DNA of 64,000 bases, from the NCBI GenBank assembly GCA_010206265.1, contig VIQV01000007.1, forward strand, positions 1-64,000. The letters are read 5' to 3'. The notes under the pieces were generated by a model. That model saw only the letters and a program-made list of their open reading frames with translations. It ran no database searches and was not told the DNA's origin. Both the position numbers and the translations under genes were made by a program. Every line of letters starts with the position of its first letter. The stretch's first letter is position 1. Of this stretch, positions 5,546 through 14,108 are shown piece after piece. This DNA comes from Lachnospiraceae bacterium MD329 (GTDB taxonomy: Bacteria > Bacillota > Clostridia > UBA1381).

Positions 5546-8353
5546 CTATTTCTGTAGTGCCGTAAAAAGCTTGTCAAGCATTAATGCCGCTTGTGCTCGT
5601 GTTGCGGTTTCTTTTGGGCGGAATGTGTTATCCTCAAATCCCGAAATAATGTTAAGTTTAACAGCTTTTTTTATATCATCAGTTGCCCAATCGCTGATGG
5701 TATCTTTATCAATAAACGTAATATCAACAGGAACGGCTAATTTGAGAGTGTTATATTCTCTTGCTTTTATTATAATGGACGTCATTTCCTCGCGTGTAAT
5801 TGGCACGTCGAGGTCGTCAGTGGTTTCAAACGCTATATTTTCATCTATAAGTCCTGCTTCCTTTGCCGTGTCTGCATATATCTGCGCCCAGTGCGTGCCG
5901 TCCTCTGTTTTGGATATCGGCAGTTTAAGAGAGTTTACAATCATAGTTGCAAACTGACCCTTTGTTATCGTACCGTCAGGGACGAAGGTAGTGTCAGTCA
6001 TACCGTTTATAATGCCCCATTTGTATGCTGATGTAATTGCGAGATATGCCCAGTGAGAATTTATATCAGTAAATGGGATTGATTTATCAATGAATATACC
6101 GCAGATAGTACCGGTGCTGCGAGGCACTACACCTACACTTAATTCAATATGCTTTTCGTCCGCCGCCTGCAAGTCGGGGTTTACCTTGCCTGATGTTGTC
6201 TTTATCTCAGGCGCCGGCACTGTTTCTGTTTCAGCGCCCATATAAAAGCTCGTGTTTGCAGGCTGGTTATAGTGGTTATTCTGCCAAGCAATCGCCTGAC
6301 GGTATGTTATATCGTGCATAAGCGTCGGTATTTTGTAATTTGTTTCATACGGAGTGGCGTAAATTCTAAGTTCGGTGTTATTTACGTCGCGCCATATAAT
6401 TTCTTCGCGCCAGTCGCCGAAAATATCGGCTGTAAGACACGGTACAGCCTTTGTACCGCCGTTTGATGCACAGCCTGCTGCCTCATAGAGAATATCTACG
6501 CATTTGTCTTTCCAGTTGTATTTTGAAATTGTTGTACCGTCCACAAATTCACTGAGCAGGTCGCCGTCCCAGAAAGCTTTGAAGTTCATTGGAAGTGTGG
6601 TTGAAATTACCTGACCTTCATCATTCTTCATAAAACTTCCGTCTGCATAACGATAGCGGAAAGTGTTCCAGCCGTCTGCAAGCGTATCACCGCTGCCAAG
6701 CGCAAGAGTTTTATCTTTAAGCGACGGTTCAAGCTCTGCCGCAACACCTGAAACAAGCTGTGTTCCGTCATATGACATCAGCGGAGTTCCCGTTGAACCC
6801 CAGACCTCCCAGCCTTTGTTTGTCGGGTCAATGTCAGCCGCGCGTGAACGTCCTGTGTCCTTAGGTTTGTTAAAACCGTATATTACCTGACCTGTGCGCG
6901 CGTCGTGCAGGTCAATATTGGCAGGCAGTTCCTTTGTTTCGTGGCACGCCCAGATGTAGTAACCGTCGTAGTCGGGAGTCATTTTCGCAACATCGAACGC
7001 GTCACCGTGGCAAAGCTTGATTTTTTCGCCGCTAACGTCAGCGTAGGTGGCATACATAAATTTACCGTCGTTGTCAATCGCGCCTGCTCCCGAGAGGATT
7101 TCGTCCTTGCCATCAAAGTCAATGTCGGCAACCGCCATACTGTGATAACCTGCGTTGTACATATTTTCCGTAGTCTGTGTGTCGCCTGAATCGTACTGCC
7201 AAAGCTCCGTAAATTTACCGTCTTTGTAATCCCACGCGGCGAGCTTTACAGCGTCCCACGCGCCGCGGAGCATTACAATGCTCGGAGTTTCACCGTTGAG
7301 GTACGCAGTTGATAAAAGATAATGACTTGCGCGTTTTGTAAGGCGCGACGTGTCCTTATATTTTGATGACCAGCTTGAAAGAGGGTCGCGTTTCGGCAAA
7401 AGCTCTGTACGCGCCTCCTCCGCGCCTGTCTCACCGTCGAATACCGACAGGTATTCGTTGCCCTCGGCAAAATACTGTCTGTCCTTCTGTTTTTGCAGGC
7501 TCTTTGTCCAGTCCGCGTCGGCAACGCCGATTTTGTTACCCTTTCCGTCGGTCATACCGTCGTATGAACGCATAACAACCTCCGCTTTGCCGTCTCCGTC
7601 AAAGTCGTACACAAGGAAGTTAACGTCAATTTCGTTTGCCTCATTCTTGCCTATGTCGAGCGTCCACATATGCGTGCCGTCCATTTTATACGCCTCTATA
7701 AGCGGATATGCCTCGCGCGTGTCAATTACCTTTGTAACCTCTTTTGTGTCGGGGTCGGTTTCCACCTGCAATTGATTAAAATAGTCCGCAGGTGTGCGGC
7801 GTACGATTATTTCATATTCACCGTCGCCGTCAAGGTCGCCGACAGACGCGTCGTCAATAATGTAATTGCCCTTGTCGTACTTTTTAACGGGGATTGACAT
7901 ATATTCCTTATCCCACGCGGTACATTCGGCAGTATCAAAAGCAACAAAAGCATCTGTTTTCACTTGGGGATTTCTAAAAATAGATGCTCGGTATTTATCT
8001 CCGCTTTTTCCGTCTTTGTCTGCATAATTCGTAGTGTCGGTTATTCTTGCAATTTTTTTATCATTCCTGTACAGCTCAACGTATGTGTCACTTGGGTCAG
8101 TACCAAGATAACGCCAGCTTACAAGTATACCGCCGTCCTTGGCAGGTACAGCGATAAGTCCGCGGTTTAAGTCCTCCGCCTGTTTTAAAAGCGTGGGGCG
8201 GTTTTCGTATAATTTTTGCGTTTGTTCTTTTGCCGCGGCGTCCTCCTGCGCCTCGTATTTGTCGCCTATGCCGAAGTCAGCCGCAAAAGCGTTTGCGCCG
8301 GCGCTTAAAAGCATAGAGGCTGTCAGAATACCCGATAACAGTTTTTTGTTCAT
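5546..8353 (-). CDS. Secreted PL11 rhamnogalacturonan lyase with three C-terminal SLH domains
   Basis: 935 residues. A signal peptide (1-24, cleavage after AFA) is followed by a PL11-type lyase body (about 50-720), recognisable by L-N-R-G-L-I-A-V, V-S-W-R-Y-L-G-T-D and several calcium-binding D-x-D-G-D-G repeats of the eight-bladed propeller (D-L-D-G-D-G-E-Y-E-I, Y-D-F-D-G-D-G-K-A-E-V). Family members (YesW/YesX) cleave the rhamnogalacturonan-I backbone by beta-elimination. Residues 759-935 hold three SLH modules (the first begins F-T-D-I-N-S-H-W-A), which attach proteins to cell-wall polymers. The enzyme is therefore predicted to sit on the cell surface and feed oligosaccharides to the GH105/ABC locus at 56066-62063. 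Confidence 0.93.
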   Translation of the reverse strand: MNKKLLSGILTASMLLSAGANAFAADFGIGDKYEAQEDAAAKEQTQKLYENRPTLLKQAEDLNRGLIAVPAKDGGILVSWRYLGTDPSDTYVELYRNDKKIARITDTTNYADKDGKSGDKYRASIFRNPQVKTDAFVAFDTAECTAWDKEYMSIPVKKYDKGNYIIDDASVGDLDGDGEYEIIVRRTPADYFNQLQVETDPDTKEVTKVIDTREAYPLIEAYKMDGTHMWTLDIGKNEANEIDVNFLVYDFDGDGKAEVVMRSYDGMTDGKGNKIGVADADWTKSLQKQKDRQYFAEGNEYLSVFDGETGAEEARTELLPKRDPLSSWSSKYKDTSRLTKRASHYLLSTAYLNGETPSIVMLRGAWDAVKLAAWDYKDGKFTELWQYDSGDTQTTENMYNAGYHSMAVADIDFDGKDEILSGAGAIDNDGKFMYATYADVSGEKIKLCHGDAFDVAKMTPDYDGYYIWACHETKELPANIDLHDARTGQVIYGFNKPKDTGRSRAADIDPTNKGWEVWGSTGTPLMSYDGTQLVSGVAAELEPSLKDKTLALGSGDTLADGWNTFRYRYADGSFMKNDEGQVISTTLPMNFKAFWDGDLLSEFVDGTTISKYNWKDKCVDILYEAAGCASNGGTKAVPCLTADIFGDWREEIIWRDVNNTELRIYATPYETNYKIPTLMHDITYRQAIAWQNNHYNQPANTSFYMGAETETVPAPEIKTTSGKVNPDLQAADEKHIELSVGVVPRSTGTICGIFIDKSIPFTDINSHWAYLAITSAYKWGIINGMTDTTFVPDGTITKGQFATMIVNSLKLPISKTEDGTHWAQIYADTAKEAGLIDENIAFETTDDLDVPITREEMTSIIIKAREYNTLKLAVPVDITFIDKDTISDWATDDIKKAVKLNIISGFEDNTFRPKETATRAQAALMLDKLFTALQK

Positions 8354-8383
8354 ATTATTTCTCCTCTCCCTTTTTGTTATTTA

Positions 8384-8400
8384 AACCGAATGATTCGGTT
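8384..8400 (-). terminator. Short hairpin between ABC exporter and lyase genes
   Basis: A 7-bp stem AACCGAA/TTCGGTT with a 3-nt loop and only a weak T tract on the minus strand. It could attenuate or stabilise an mRNA end; read-through between the two genes remains likely. Confidence 0.35.
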
Positions 8401-8415
8401 AAGTGCAATAAACCT

Positions 8416-10179
8416 TTACAGCGACGCGTACAGGCTGTACAGGTCGGCGTACAAACCGCCCTTGTCGATAAGCTCCTGATGTGTGCCTTGTTCCTCAATG
8501 CCGTTCTCGGTAAGTACGAGTATTGTGCTGGCATTGCGGATAGTGGTAAGTCTGTGGGCGATAGTAAATACCGTTCTGCCCTTTGCGAGTTTTTCAAGAG
8601 AATCCTGTACTATCTTTTCACTTTCATTGTCAAGCGCTGAGGTTGCCTCGTCCAGAATAAGTATAGGCGGATTTTTGAGGAAAACTCTCGCGATACTTAT
8701 ACGCTGTTTCTGTCCGCCTGACAGCTTAACTCCGCGTTCACCTACATATGTATTATACCCGTGAGGGAGCGCGGAAATAAATTCGTGCGCGCCTGCAAGC
8801 TTTGCAGCCTCTATAATATCCTCCTTTGACGCGTCTGGCAGACCGTAAGCGATATTTTCGTAAACGGTTCCCGAAAACAGGTATACGTCCTGCTGTACAA
8901 CGCCTATTGAATTACGAAGTGATTTTAAAGTAACGTCTTTTATATCGATCCCGTCAATAAGGATATGTCCTTCCGTTGTATCGTAAAAACGGGGGATAAG
9001 GTTGCATAGTGTAGTTTTGCCGCCGCCCGACGGTCCGACAAGCGCAACGCTGTCGCCTTTTTTAATGTCAAGATTTATATTGGAAAGTATCTGTGTATTG
9101 TCGTCGCTGTAGTGGAAACCCACATTTTCAAATTTAATGTTTCCCTGTACGTCTGTAAGCTCAACCGCATTTTCTTTATCGGTGATATCCGAAGGCGCGT
9201 CCATAATTTCCAGAAAACGTTCAATACCCGTCATACCGCGCTGAAACTGTTCAGTAAACTGAATAATTGTTCTCAGTGTGGCAAGCAGAGTGCTTACATA
9301 CAGCAGGTATGCCGTAAGGTCGGCAGGAGATATGGAATCGCGTATCATAAACAGCGCTCCTGCAACGACAACCACAAGATACATTATGCCCTCAAAGGCT
9401 CTGTTGGAGGTGTGGAAACCTGCCATATAAAAATATCCAAGCTTTTTCGTGTCAAGGAATTTTTTGTTGCCGTCCTCGAATTTTTCCTGTTCAATATCCT
9501 CGTTTGCAAAGGACTTGACAACTCTTATTCCAAGCAGTGAGTCCTCAACCTGTGAATTTATCTCGCCTATCTGGTTGCGCTGTTTTTTAAATGCTTTTCT
9601 CATACGGGTGTTAAAGAATTTAACAAAACAGAAAATAAGCGGCAGCGACGCAAAAATAATAATTGTAAGCGGTATATTCACTCCGCATAGAATGATGAAC
9701 GATACAATCATTTTTAGTCCTGCTATAAAAAGCTCTTCGGGGCAGTGGTGAGCGAATTCTGTTATATCGAACAAATCACTTGTAATACGAGCCATAATCT
9801 GACCGACTTTATGCTCCGAAAAATATGCGTGTGACAGAGTGTTAAGGTGCGCGAACAAGTCACGGCGCATATCTGTTTCAATCTTTGCACCCATAATATG
9901 ACCCGTATCCGCCATATAGAAGTTGGCGGCGGAATCTATTGCGCGCAAAACGAGATAAAACAAGCCTATTTTAAGTATTATCCCTGCCGTAAGCCCTGCT
10001 ATGTTATTAATTCCCATATCGGTTATGTAGCGTACAAGCATAGGGAATACCAGTTCGCATACTGTCGTGAGCGACGCGCATATAAGGTCAAGTACCAATA
10101 TCCATTTATATTTCCTGAAATAGGGCAGAAAACGTTTGATAAGATACCCCATTTTCATCTGTTTTTCTTCCTGCTGCAT
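8416..10179 (-). CDS. ABC exporter half-transporter (fused permease-ATPase)
   Basis: 587 residues: a six-helix type I exporter domain (about 20-310) and a C-terminal ATPase (about 345-585). All ATPase motifs are intact: Walker A G-P-S-G-G-G-K-T-T, Q-loop V-V-Q-Q-D, signature L-S-G-G-Q-K-Q-R, Walker B I-L-I-L-D-E-A-T-S and H-loop I-A-H-R-L-T. It should work as a homodimer exporting lipid, drug or peptide; the substrate cannot be told. AAAGGAG precedes the chosen ATG. It lies 62 bp upstream of the lyase gene on the same strand. Confidence 0.92.
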   Translation of the reverse strand: MQQEEKQMKMGYLIKRFLPYFRKYKWILVLDLICASLTTVCELVFPMLVRYITDMGINNIAGLTAGIILKIGLFYLVLRAIDSAANFYMADTGHIMGAKIETDMRRDLFAHLNTLSHAYFSEHKVGQIMARITSDLFDITEFAHHCPEELFIAGLKMIVSFIILCGVNIPLTIIIFASLPLIFCFVKFFNTRMRKAFKKQRNQIGEINSQVEDSLLGIRVVKSFANEDIEQEKFEDGNKKFLDTKKLGYFYMAGFHTSNRAFEGIMYLVVVVAGALFMIRDSISPADLTAYLLYVSTLLATLRTIIQFTEQFQRGMTGIERFLEIMDAPSDITDKENAVELTDVQGNIKFENVGFHYSDDNTQILSNINLDIKKGDSVALVGPSGGGKTTLCNLIPRFYDTTEGHILIDGIDIKDVTLKSLRNSIGVVQQDVYLFSGTVYENIAYGLPDASKEDIIEAAKLAGAHEFISALPHGYNTYVGERGVKLSGGQKQRISIARVFLKNPPILILDEATSALDNESEKIVQDSLEKLAKGRTVFTIAHRLTTIRNASTILVLTENGIEEQGTHQELIDKGGLYADLYSLYASL

Positions 10180-10288
10180 TATCTTTACTCCTTTAAATTA
10201 CTTATTATATAATTATATCTTATCACTGCCTGAAAGTCAACAATATATTCCTTTACGGACAGCGGAAAACTGTGCAAATTGACGACGG

Positions 10289-10318
10289 TTGACAATATCG
10301 GCAAACTTGTGGTACAAT
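10289..10318 (+). promoter_or_regulatory. Promoter for the 10352-11660 gene pair
   Basis: TTGACA (10289-10294), 18-bp spacer, TACAAT (10313-10318) with TGG before it (extended -10). Confidence 0.75.
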
Positions 10319-10351
10319 AGCATTACAGTATAGTTAAAGGGGTTGTTTGTC

Positions 10352-10807
10352 TTGGAGGAACAACGTACAGGAGGGGGCAGAGAGTTTCTTTTTTCTGTCT
10401 TGTGGGCAGTGTTAGTGCTTTGTATAGGCAGGATAGTAACGGCTGCGCTCCCCAATTATAAAATAATAGGCGTTTTGGTAACGATTGCGCTTTATTGTGT
10501 CCTCGGTTTTTTCGTAATGACACGGTATGCCGCAATATATACATATACTTTGAAAAACGGTATTTTCCGTGTAAACAGAAGTATAGGTCATAGAAATAAG
10601 GAACTGGATTTTTCCGTGTCAAAGGTGAAATCAGTGTCAAAAACACGCCCGAATATAAGGGCTGAAAGATATAATATGCGTACTGCCGTATTTTCGAAAA
10701 AAAATATTCGGTACATAGTTTTTGAAAAGAACGGTCAGGATACTTTGCTTGTATGTGATATTTCGCGTGAAATGGCAGAGGGTATACGCGGTAAAAAGGA
10801 GCTTTAG
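10352..10807 (+). CDS. Hypothetical membrane protein upstream of ricT
   Basis: 151 residues with two predicted N-terminal membrane helices (about 11-30 and 38-58), then a basic cytoplasmic domain resembling a small PH-like beta sheet (Y-T-Y-T-L-K-N-G-I-F-R-V-N-R; I-R-Y-I-V-F-E-K-N). No family recognised. I prefer the TTG at 10352 because AAAGGGG at 10336-10342 is then 9 nt away; the TTG at 10343 would have no spacing. It ends 4 bp before ricT and shares its promoter. Confidence 0.65.
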   Translation: MEEQRTGGGREFLFSVLWAVLVLCIGRIVTAALPNYKIIGVLVTIALYCVLGFFVMTRYAAIYTYTLKNGIFRVNRSIGHRNKELDFSVSKVKSVSKTRPNIRAERYNMRTAVFSKKNIRYIVFEKNGQDTLLVCDISREMAEGIRGKKEL

Positions 10808-10811
10808 ATAT

Positions 10812-11660
10812 ATGGTAAACGTAATAGGAGTACGTTTTAAGCCGGCAGGCAAGACGTACTATTTTGACCCGCTTGATATGGATATACATTCGGGTGATAA
10901 CGTAATAGTGGAAACCTCTCGCGGTATAGAATACGGCAGCGTAGTAATGGATAAACACGAGCTTGACAGCGAGAACTTTCAAAAGCAGTTAAAAGGCGTT
11001 GTGCGTATAGCGACAGAAGAGGATACTGAGCGTTACAGAAAAAATAAGGAATTTGAAAAAGAGGCATATAAAATATGCTTTGAAAAGATAAAAGAACACG
11101 GTCTTGAAATGAAACTGGTTGAGGTGGAATATACCTTTGACGGCAACAAGATTTTGTTTTATTTTACAGCCGAGGGCAGAATTGATTTCCGTGAGCTTGT
11201 AAAAGACCTTGCGGTGGTTTTTAAAACAAGAATCGAGTTAAGACAAATCGGTGTGCGTGATGAGGCAAAAACACTCGGAAGTATAGGTATATGCGGTCGT
11301 GACCTTTGCTGCAGCCGCTTTTTGAGCGAGTTTGCGCCTGTATCAATAAAAATGGCGAAGGAGCAGAGCTTGTCGCTTAATCCTGCCAAAATATCAGGCG
11401 CTTGCGGAAGGCTTATGTGCTGTTTAAAGTATGAACAGGATACATACGAGGAACTTTTGCGCATTACTCCGCGTCAGGGCGCGTTGGTAAAAACGCCCGA
11501 CGGTAAGGGAACCGTAGAATTTGTAAGTATTCTGAAGGGTATTGTTAAGGTAAAGCTTGATGATGAAAATGAAAAAACTCTTAAAGATTTTAAGGTTACT
11601 GACGTAAAAGTGTTAAAACGCGGAAAAAATCAGGAACATCAAAATAATGATGAAGAATAA
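10812..11660 (+). CDS. ricT: RicT/YaaT-like PSP1-domain protein
   Basis: A 282-residue PSP1 protein. In Bacillus, RicT (YaaT) with RicA and RicF forms an Fe-S complex that affects the phosphorelay and RNase Y mRNA processing. The conserved cysteine-rich segments are present: C-G-R-D-L-C-C-S and C-G-R-L-M-C-C-L-K, expected cluster ligands. Start is placed at M-V-N-V-I-G-V-R-F (10812), preceded by AAAGGAG; a longer reading upstream only overlaps the previous gene. The acidic/basic C-terminal tail is probably disordered. Confidence 0.9.
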   Translation: MVNVIGVRFKPAGKTYYFDPLDMDIHSGDNVIVETSRGIEYGSVVMDKHELDSENFQKQLKGVVRIATEEDTERYRKNKEFEKEAYKICFEKIKEHGLEMKLVEVEYTFDGNKILFYFTAEGRIDFRELVKDLAVVFKTRIELRQIGVRDEAKTLGSIGICGRDLCCSRFLSEFAPVSIKMAKEQSLSLNPAKISGACGRLMCCLKYEQDTYEELLRITPRQGALVKTPDGKGTVEFVSILKGIVKVKLDDENEKTLKDFKVTDVKVLKRGKNQEHQNNDEE

Positions 11661-11749
11661 ATTTTTAATAAACTATTGAAGTATTACGGCATTTATGATA
11701 CAATTAGTATTCAAAATAAATGTTATTTCATTTAAGGAGGTGTATTCCA

Positions 11750-11920
11750 ATGGCATATGAAATTAATGACGCTTGTATTTCTTGCGGCGCTTGTGCCGCT
11801 GAATGTCCGGTAAGCGCAATTTCTGAGGGTGACAGCAAGTATGTAATCGATCCGGATACGTGTATCGAGTGCGGCGCTTGCGCAGGTGTTTGTCCTGTAG
11901 GCGCTCCTGAACAGGCGTAA
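11750..11920 (+). CDS. 2[4Fe-4S] ferredoxin
   Basis: 56 residues with two C-x2-C-x2-C-x3-C-P cluster motifs, the first starting at Cys9 (C-I-S-C-G-A-C-A-A-E-C-P), the second in C-I-E-C-G-A-C-A-G-V-C-P. This is the classic clostridial electron carrier for pyruvate oxidoreductase, hydrogenase and radical SAM enzymes. AAGGAGGT at 11734-11741 sets the start. It is monocistronic with a terminator right after it. Confidence 0.96.
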   Translation: MAYEINDACISCGACAAECPVSAISEGDSKYVIDPDTCIECGACAGVCPVGAPEQA

Positions 11921-11939
11921 AAGACAGTGCATAAAAATG

Positions 11940-11977
11940 AGAAGGTGTTGTATAGATAAATCATACAACACCTTTTT
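11940..11977 (+). terminator. Intrinsic terminator after ferredoxin
   Basis: Stem AGGTGTTGTAT / ATACAACACCT followed by TTTTT. Confidence 0.85.
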
Positions 11978-12045
11978 CAGTCAAATGTGAAAATTAAACG
12001 GCATATTGTGCTGTGTTATATAAAGAAATTGGGGAGGTATTATAT

Positions 12046-13950
12046 ATGAAACGGGTGGTATATATTATTACCGTAATGTTATCGGTCTTTATACTTTCTG
12101 CCTGTAATTCGGGTATGGTAGTGTATGACGCTCAGCCTAATGAACGTGTACTTAACGGCGATACGTGGACTGTGATGGTATATATGTGCGGCGGTAAGGA
12201 AGAAAGTGAATCAGGAGTGTATTCGGACAAACTTCGCGAAATGATGAAGGTGAATTATCCCGAAAGTGTTAAGGTGATTGTACAGACGGGCGGAAGTGAG
12301 CAGTGGCACCTGAATGGTGTATACAGCGATTATTCACAGCGTTTTGAGGTGCGTAAGGACAAGCTGTATCTTGCCGACCAGTCAGCGCCTGTTGATATGG
12401 GTAATTATCGTACTCTTGAAAATTTTATCTCGTGGGGAAAGGCAAATTATAAAGCGGACCATTATATGCTGATACTGTCAGGCGAGGGCGGAGGCAGTAT
12501 GCACGGTATGTGTTATGACGAACTGAACGACGGGGGTGGATTAAGCCTTGAAGAGATTTCTTATGCTATGAGTCTTGACGGTTCGGGCCTTGATATTGTA
12601 GGACTTGATACGTCGCTTATGGGCAGTATTGAAACGGGTACATCTCTTTCAACCTATGCTCAGTATATGGTTGCATCACAGGATATTCAGCCCTCGGACG
12701 GCTGGGATTATGAAGGGTTCCTAAAGTATCTTTGCGCCAATCCGTCAGCTGACGCTGCGGAAGTGGGTATGATGATGTGTAATACATATTATAATAAATG
12801 CGTGAAAAACGGTACAGAGGCTGACGCGGCAATGTCACTGACTGATATGACAAAGCTTTCAACGCTGAATCAGGCATTTGACGGTATGGCAGGGGATATG
12901 CTTATGCTTACCGACACAATAGAGAATTTTGCAGTGTTAAGCAATACGCTTGACAGTATTCATATTTACGGCGGTGCGTCGGAGGACGAGGGCTTTTCAA
13001 ATTTGATTGATATAGGCGATACCGCTATGAAAATGAAACAGTATGTGGGGAATACGGCTGATGTTCTTATAGACGCGTTAAATGACGCCGTAGTATACAG
13101 AGTGTGCGGTTCTCGGGAGCAGAATTCTGCAGGATTGAGTGTCTATTATCCGTTAAATAAAAATAATGATGAACTGCAGGAATATATGAAAATGGCAACA
13201 GGAGTTAAATATAAGGAACTGCTTCGTAAAATTTGCGTGAATTGTAATGTTACCGACGACGCTATGACTTCAGATTATACGGCGTCGGGAGCGTGGCAGG
13301 CATATAATGCAGATATGCAGACACTCGAATATATGTCTATCCTGAACGGCAATTCCTATGAACTTAATATTGCAGGTAATATGAATATGTTTAAGGACGT
13401 TGCAATTAATGTTTATAAGGCTGATAAAAACGGAGGTTATGTTTTCATAGGCAGTTACGGACGGTTGAATGAAAATTGGGATATGGGTATATTTCAGGAT
13501 AACTTCGACGGTAAAATGTTTAAGCTATACTCTAAAAATATAACTCCGTCGCTGATACGGCGTTATGAGGAATACGACCTGTATTCCGTGCCTGCGGTAA
13601 TTAACGGCGAGCGCAGGAGCGTGCGTGTTGCGTATTACCGCGACAAGGATAAATATAAGGTGCTTGGTTCGTGGCCGTATATTGACGGCGGTAAGGTGAC
13701 GGGGCATATAGAAAAGATTGGATTTTTTGATAACGTGCTTCCTATGCTGCGTGTTTATGATGAAACTCATCAGGTAACGGAATATATTGTAGACGGTTCT
13801 GTAACTCGGCTTTTGCGAGGCACGGGAGAAGACGGAGTAGACAGCGGTTCATATATTTTTGAATATGAAATGACCGATATTTACGGACAAAAAAGGCGCG
13901 GTACACCTGTAAATGCAGGAGTGACAGGCGGTAAAGTTACGTTTCGATAA
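12046..13950 (+). CDS. Clostripain-like (C11) lipoprotein, predicted inactive
   Basis: 634 residues. A lipoprotein signal with lipobox L-S-A-C (Cys20) anchors it outside the membrane. The N-terminal half follows the clostripain family C11 layout (T-W-T-V-M-V-Y-M-C-G; L-S-L-E-E-I; Y-M-V-A-S-Q-D-I-Q-P-S-D-G-W-D-Y). However, the usual D-H-G-G-G with catalytic His reads S-G-E-G-G-G (Glu147), and the usual D-A-C-L-M with catalytic Cys reads D-T-S-L-M (Ser190). Both active-site residues appear replaced, so it is probably a non-proteolytic binding or structural protein. The C-terminal half (about 420-634) is beta-rich with no recognised domain. Start at 12046 is supported by GGGGAGGT. Confidence 0.8.
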   Translation: MKRVVYIITVMLSVFILSACNSGMVVYDAQPNERVLNGDTWTVMVYMCGGKEESESGVYSDKLREMMKVNYPESVKVIVQTGGSEQWHLNGVYSDYSQRFEVRKDKLYLADQSAPVDMGNYRTLENFISWGKANYKADHYMLILSGEGGGSMHGMCYDELNDGGGLSLEEISYAMSLDGSGLDIVGLDTSLMGSIETGTSLSTYAQYMVASQDIQPSDGWDYEGFLKYLCANPSADAAEVGMMMCNTYYNKCVKNGTEADAAMSLTDMTKLSTLNQAFDGMAGDMLMLTDTIENFAVLSNTLDSIHIYGGASEDEGFSNLIDIGDTAMKMKQYVGNTADVLIDALNDAVVYRVCGSREQNSAGLSVYYPLNKNNDELQEYMKMATGVKYKELLRKICVNCNVTDDAMTSDYTASGAWQAYNADMQTLEYMSILNGNSYELNIAGNMNMFKDVAINVYKADKNGGYVFIGSYGRLNENWDMGIFQDNFDGKMFKLYSKNITPSLIRRYEEYDLYSVPAVINGERRSVRVAYYRDKDKYKVLGSWPYIDGGKVTGHIEKIGFFDNVLPMLRVYDETHQVTEYIVDGSVTRLLRGTGEDGVDSGSYIFEYEMTDIYGQKRRGTPVNAGVTGGKVTFR

Positions 13951-13957
13951 TTAGGTA

Positions 13958-13986
13958 TTGAATTTTAGTTAAAAACGGTATATAAT
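13958..13986 (+). promoter_or_regulatory. Promoter for the purF pair
   Basis: TTGAAT (13958-13963), 17-bp spacer, TATAAT (13981-13986). The predicted leader is about 115 nt; I see no purine riboswitch core in it. Confidence 0.7.
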
Positions 13987-14108
13987 TAAAAATATGCAAG
14001 GCAAAGGCGTTTTGTAAATTACTTTGAAAATTTCTAAAAAGTTTATCTTGTTAATCAGATAAGCTTGATATGATATTTTCGGAGGGTTTTGTGAAAGGAG
14101 CTAAAATT

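Noticed and set aside
10323-10982. 219-residue open frame on the minus strand
   Set aside because: Antisense to the membrane protein and ricT genes, which have a promoter, ribosome sites and family matches.
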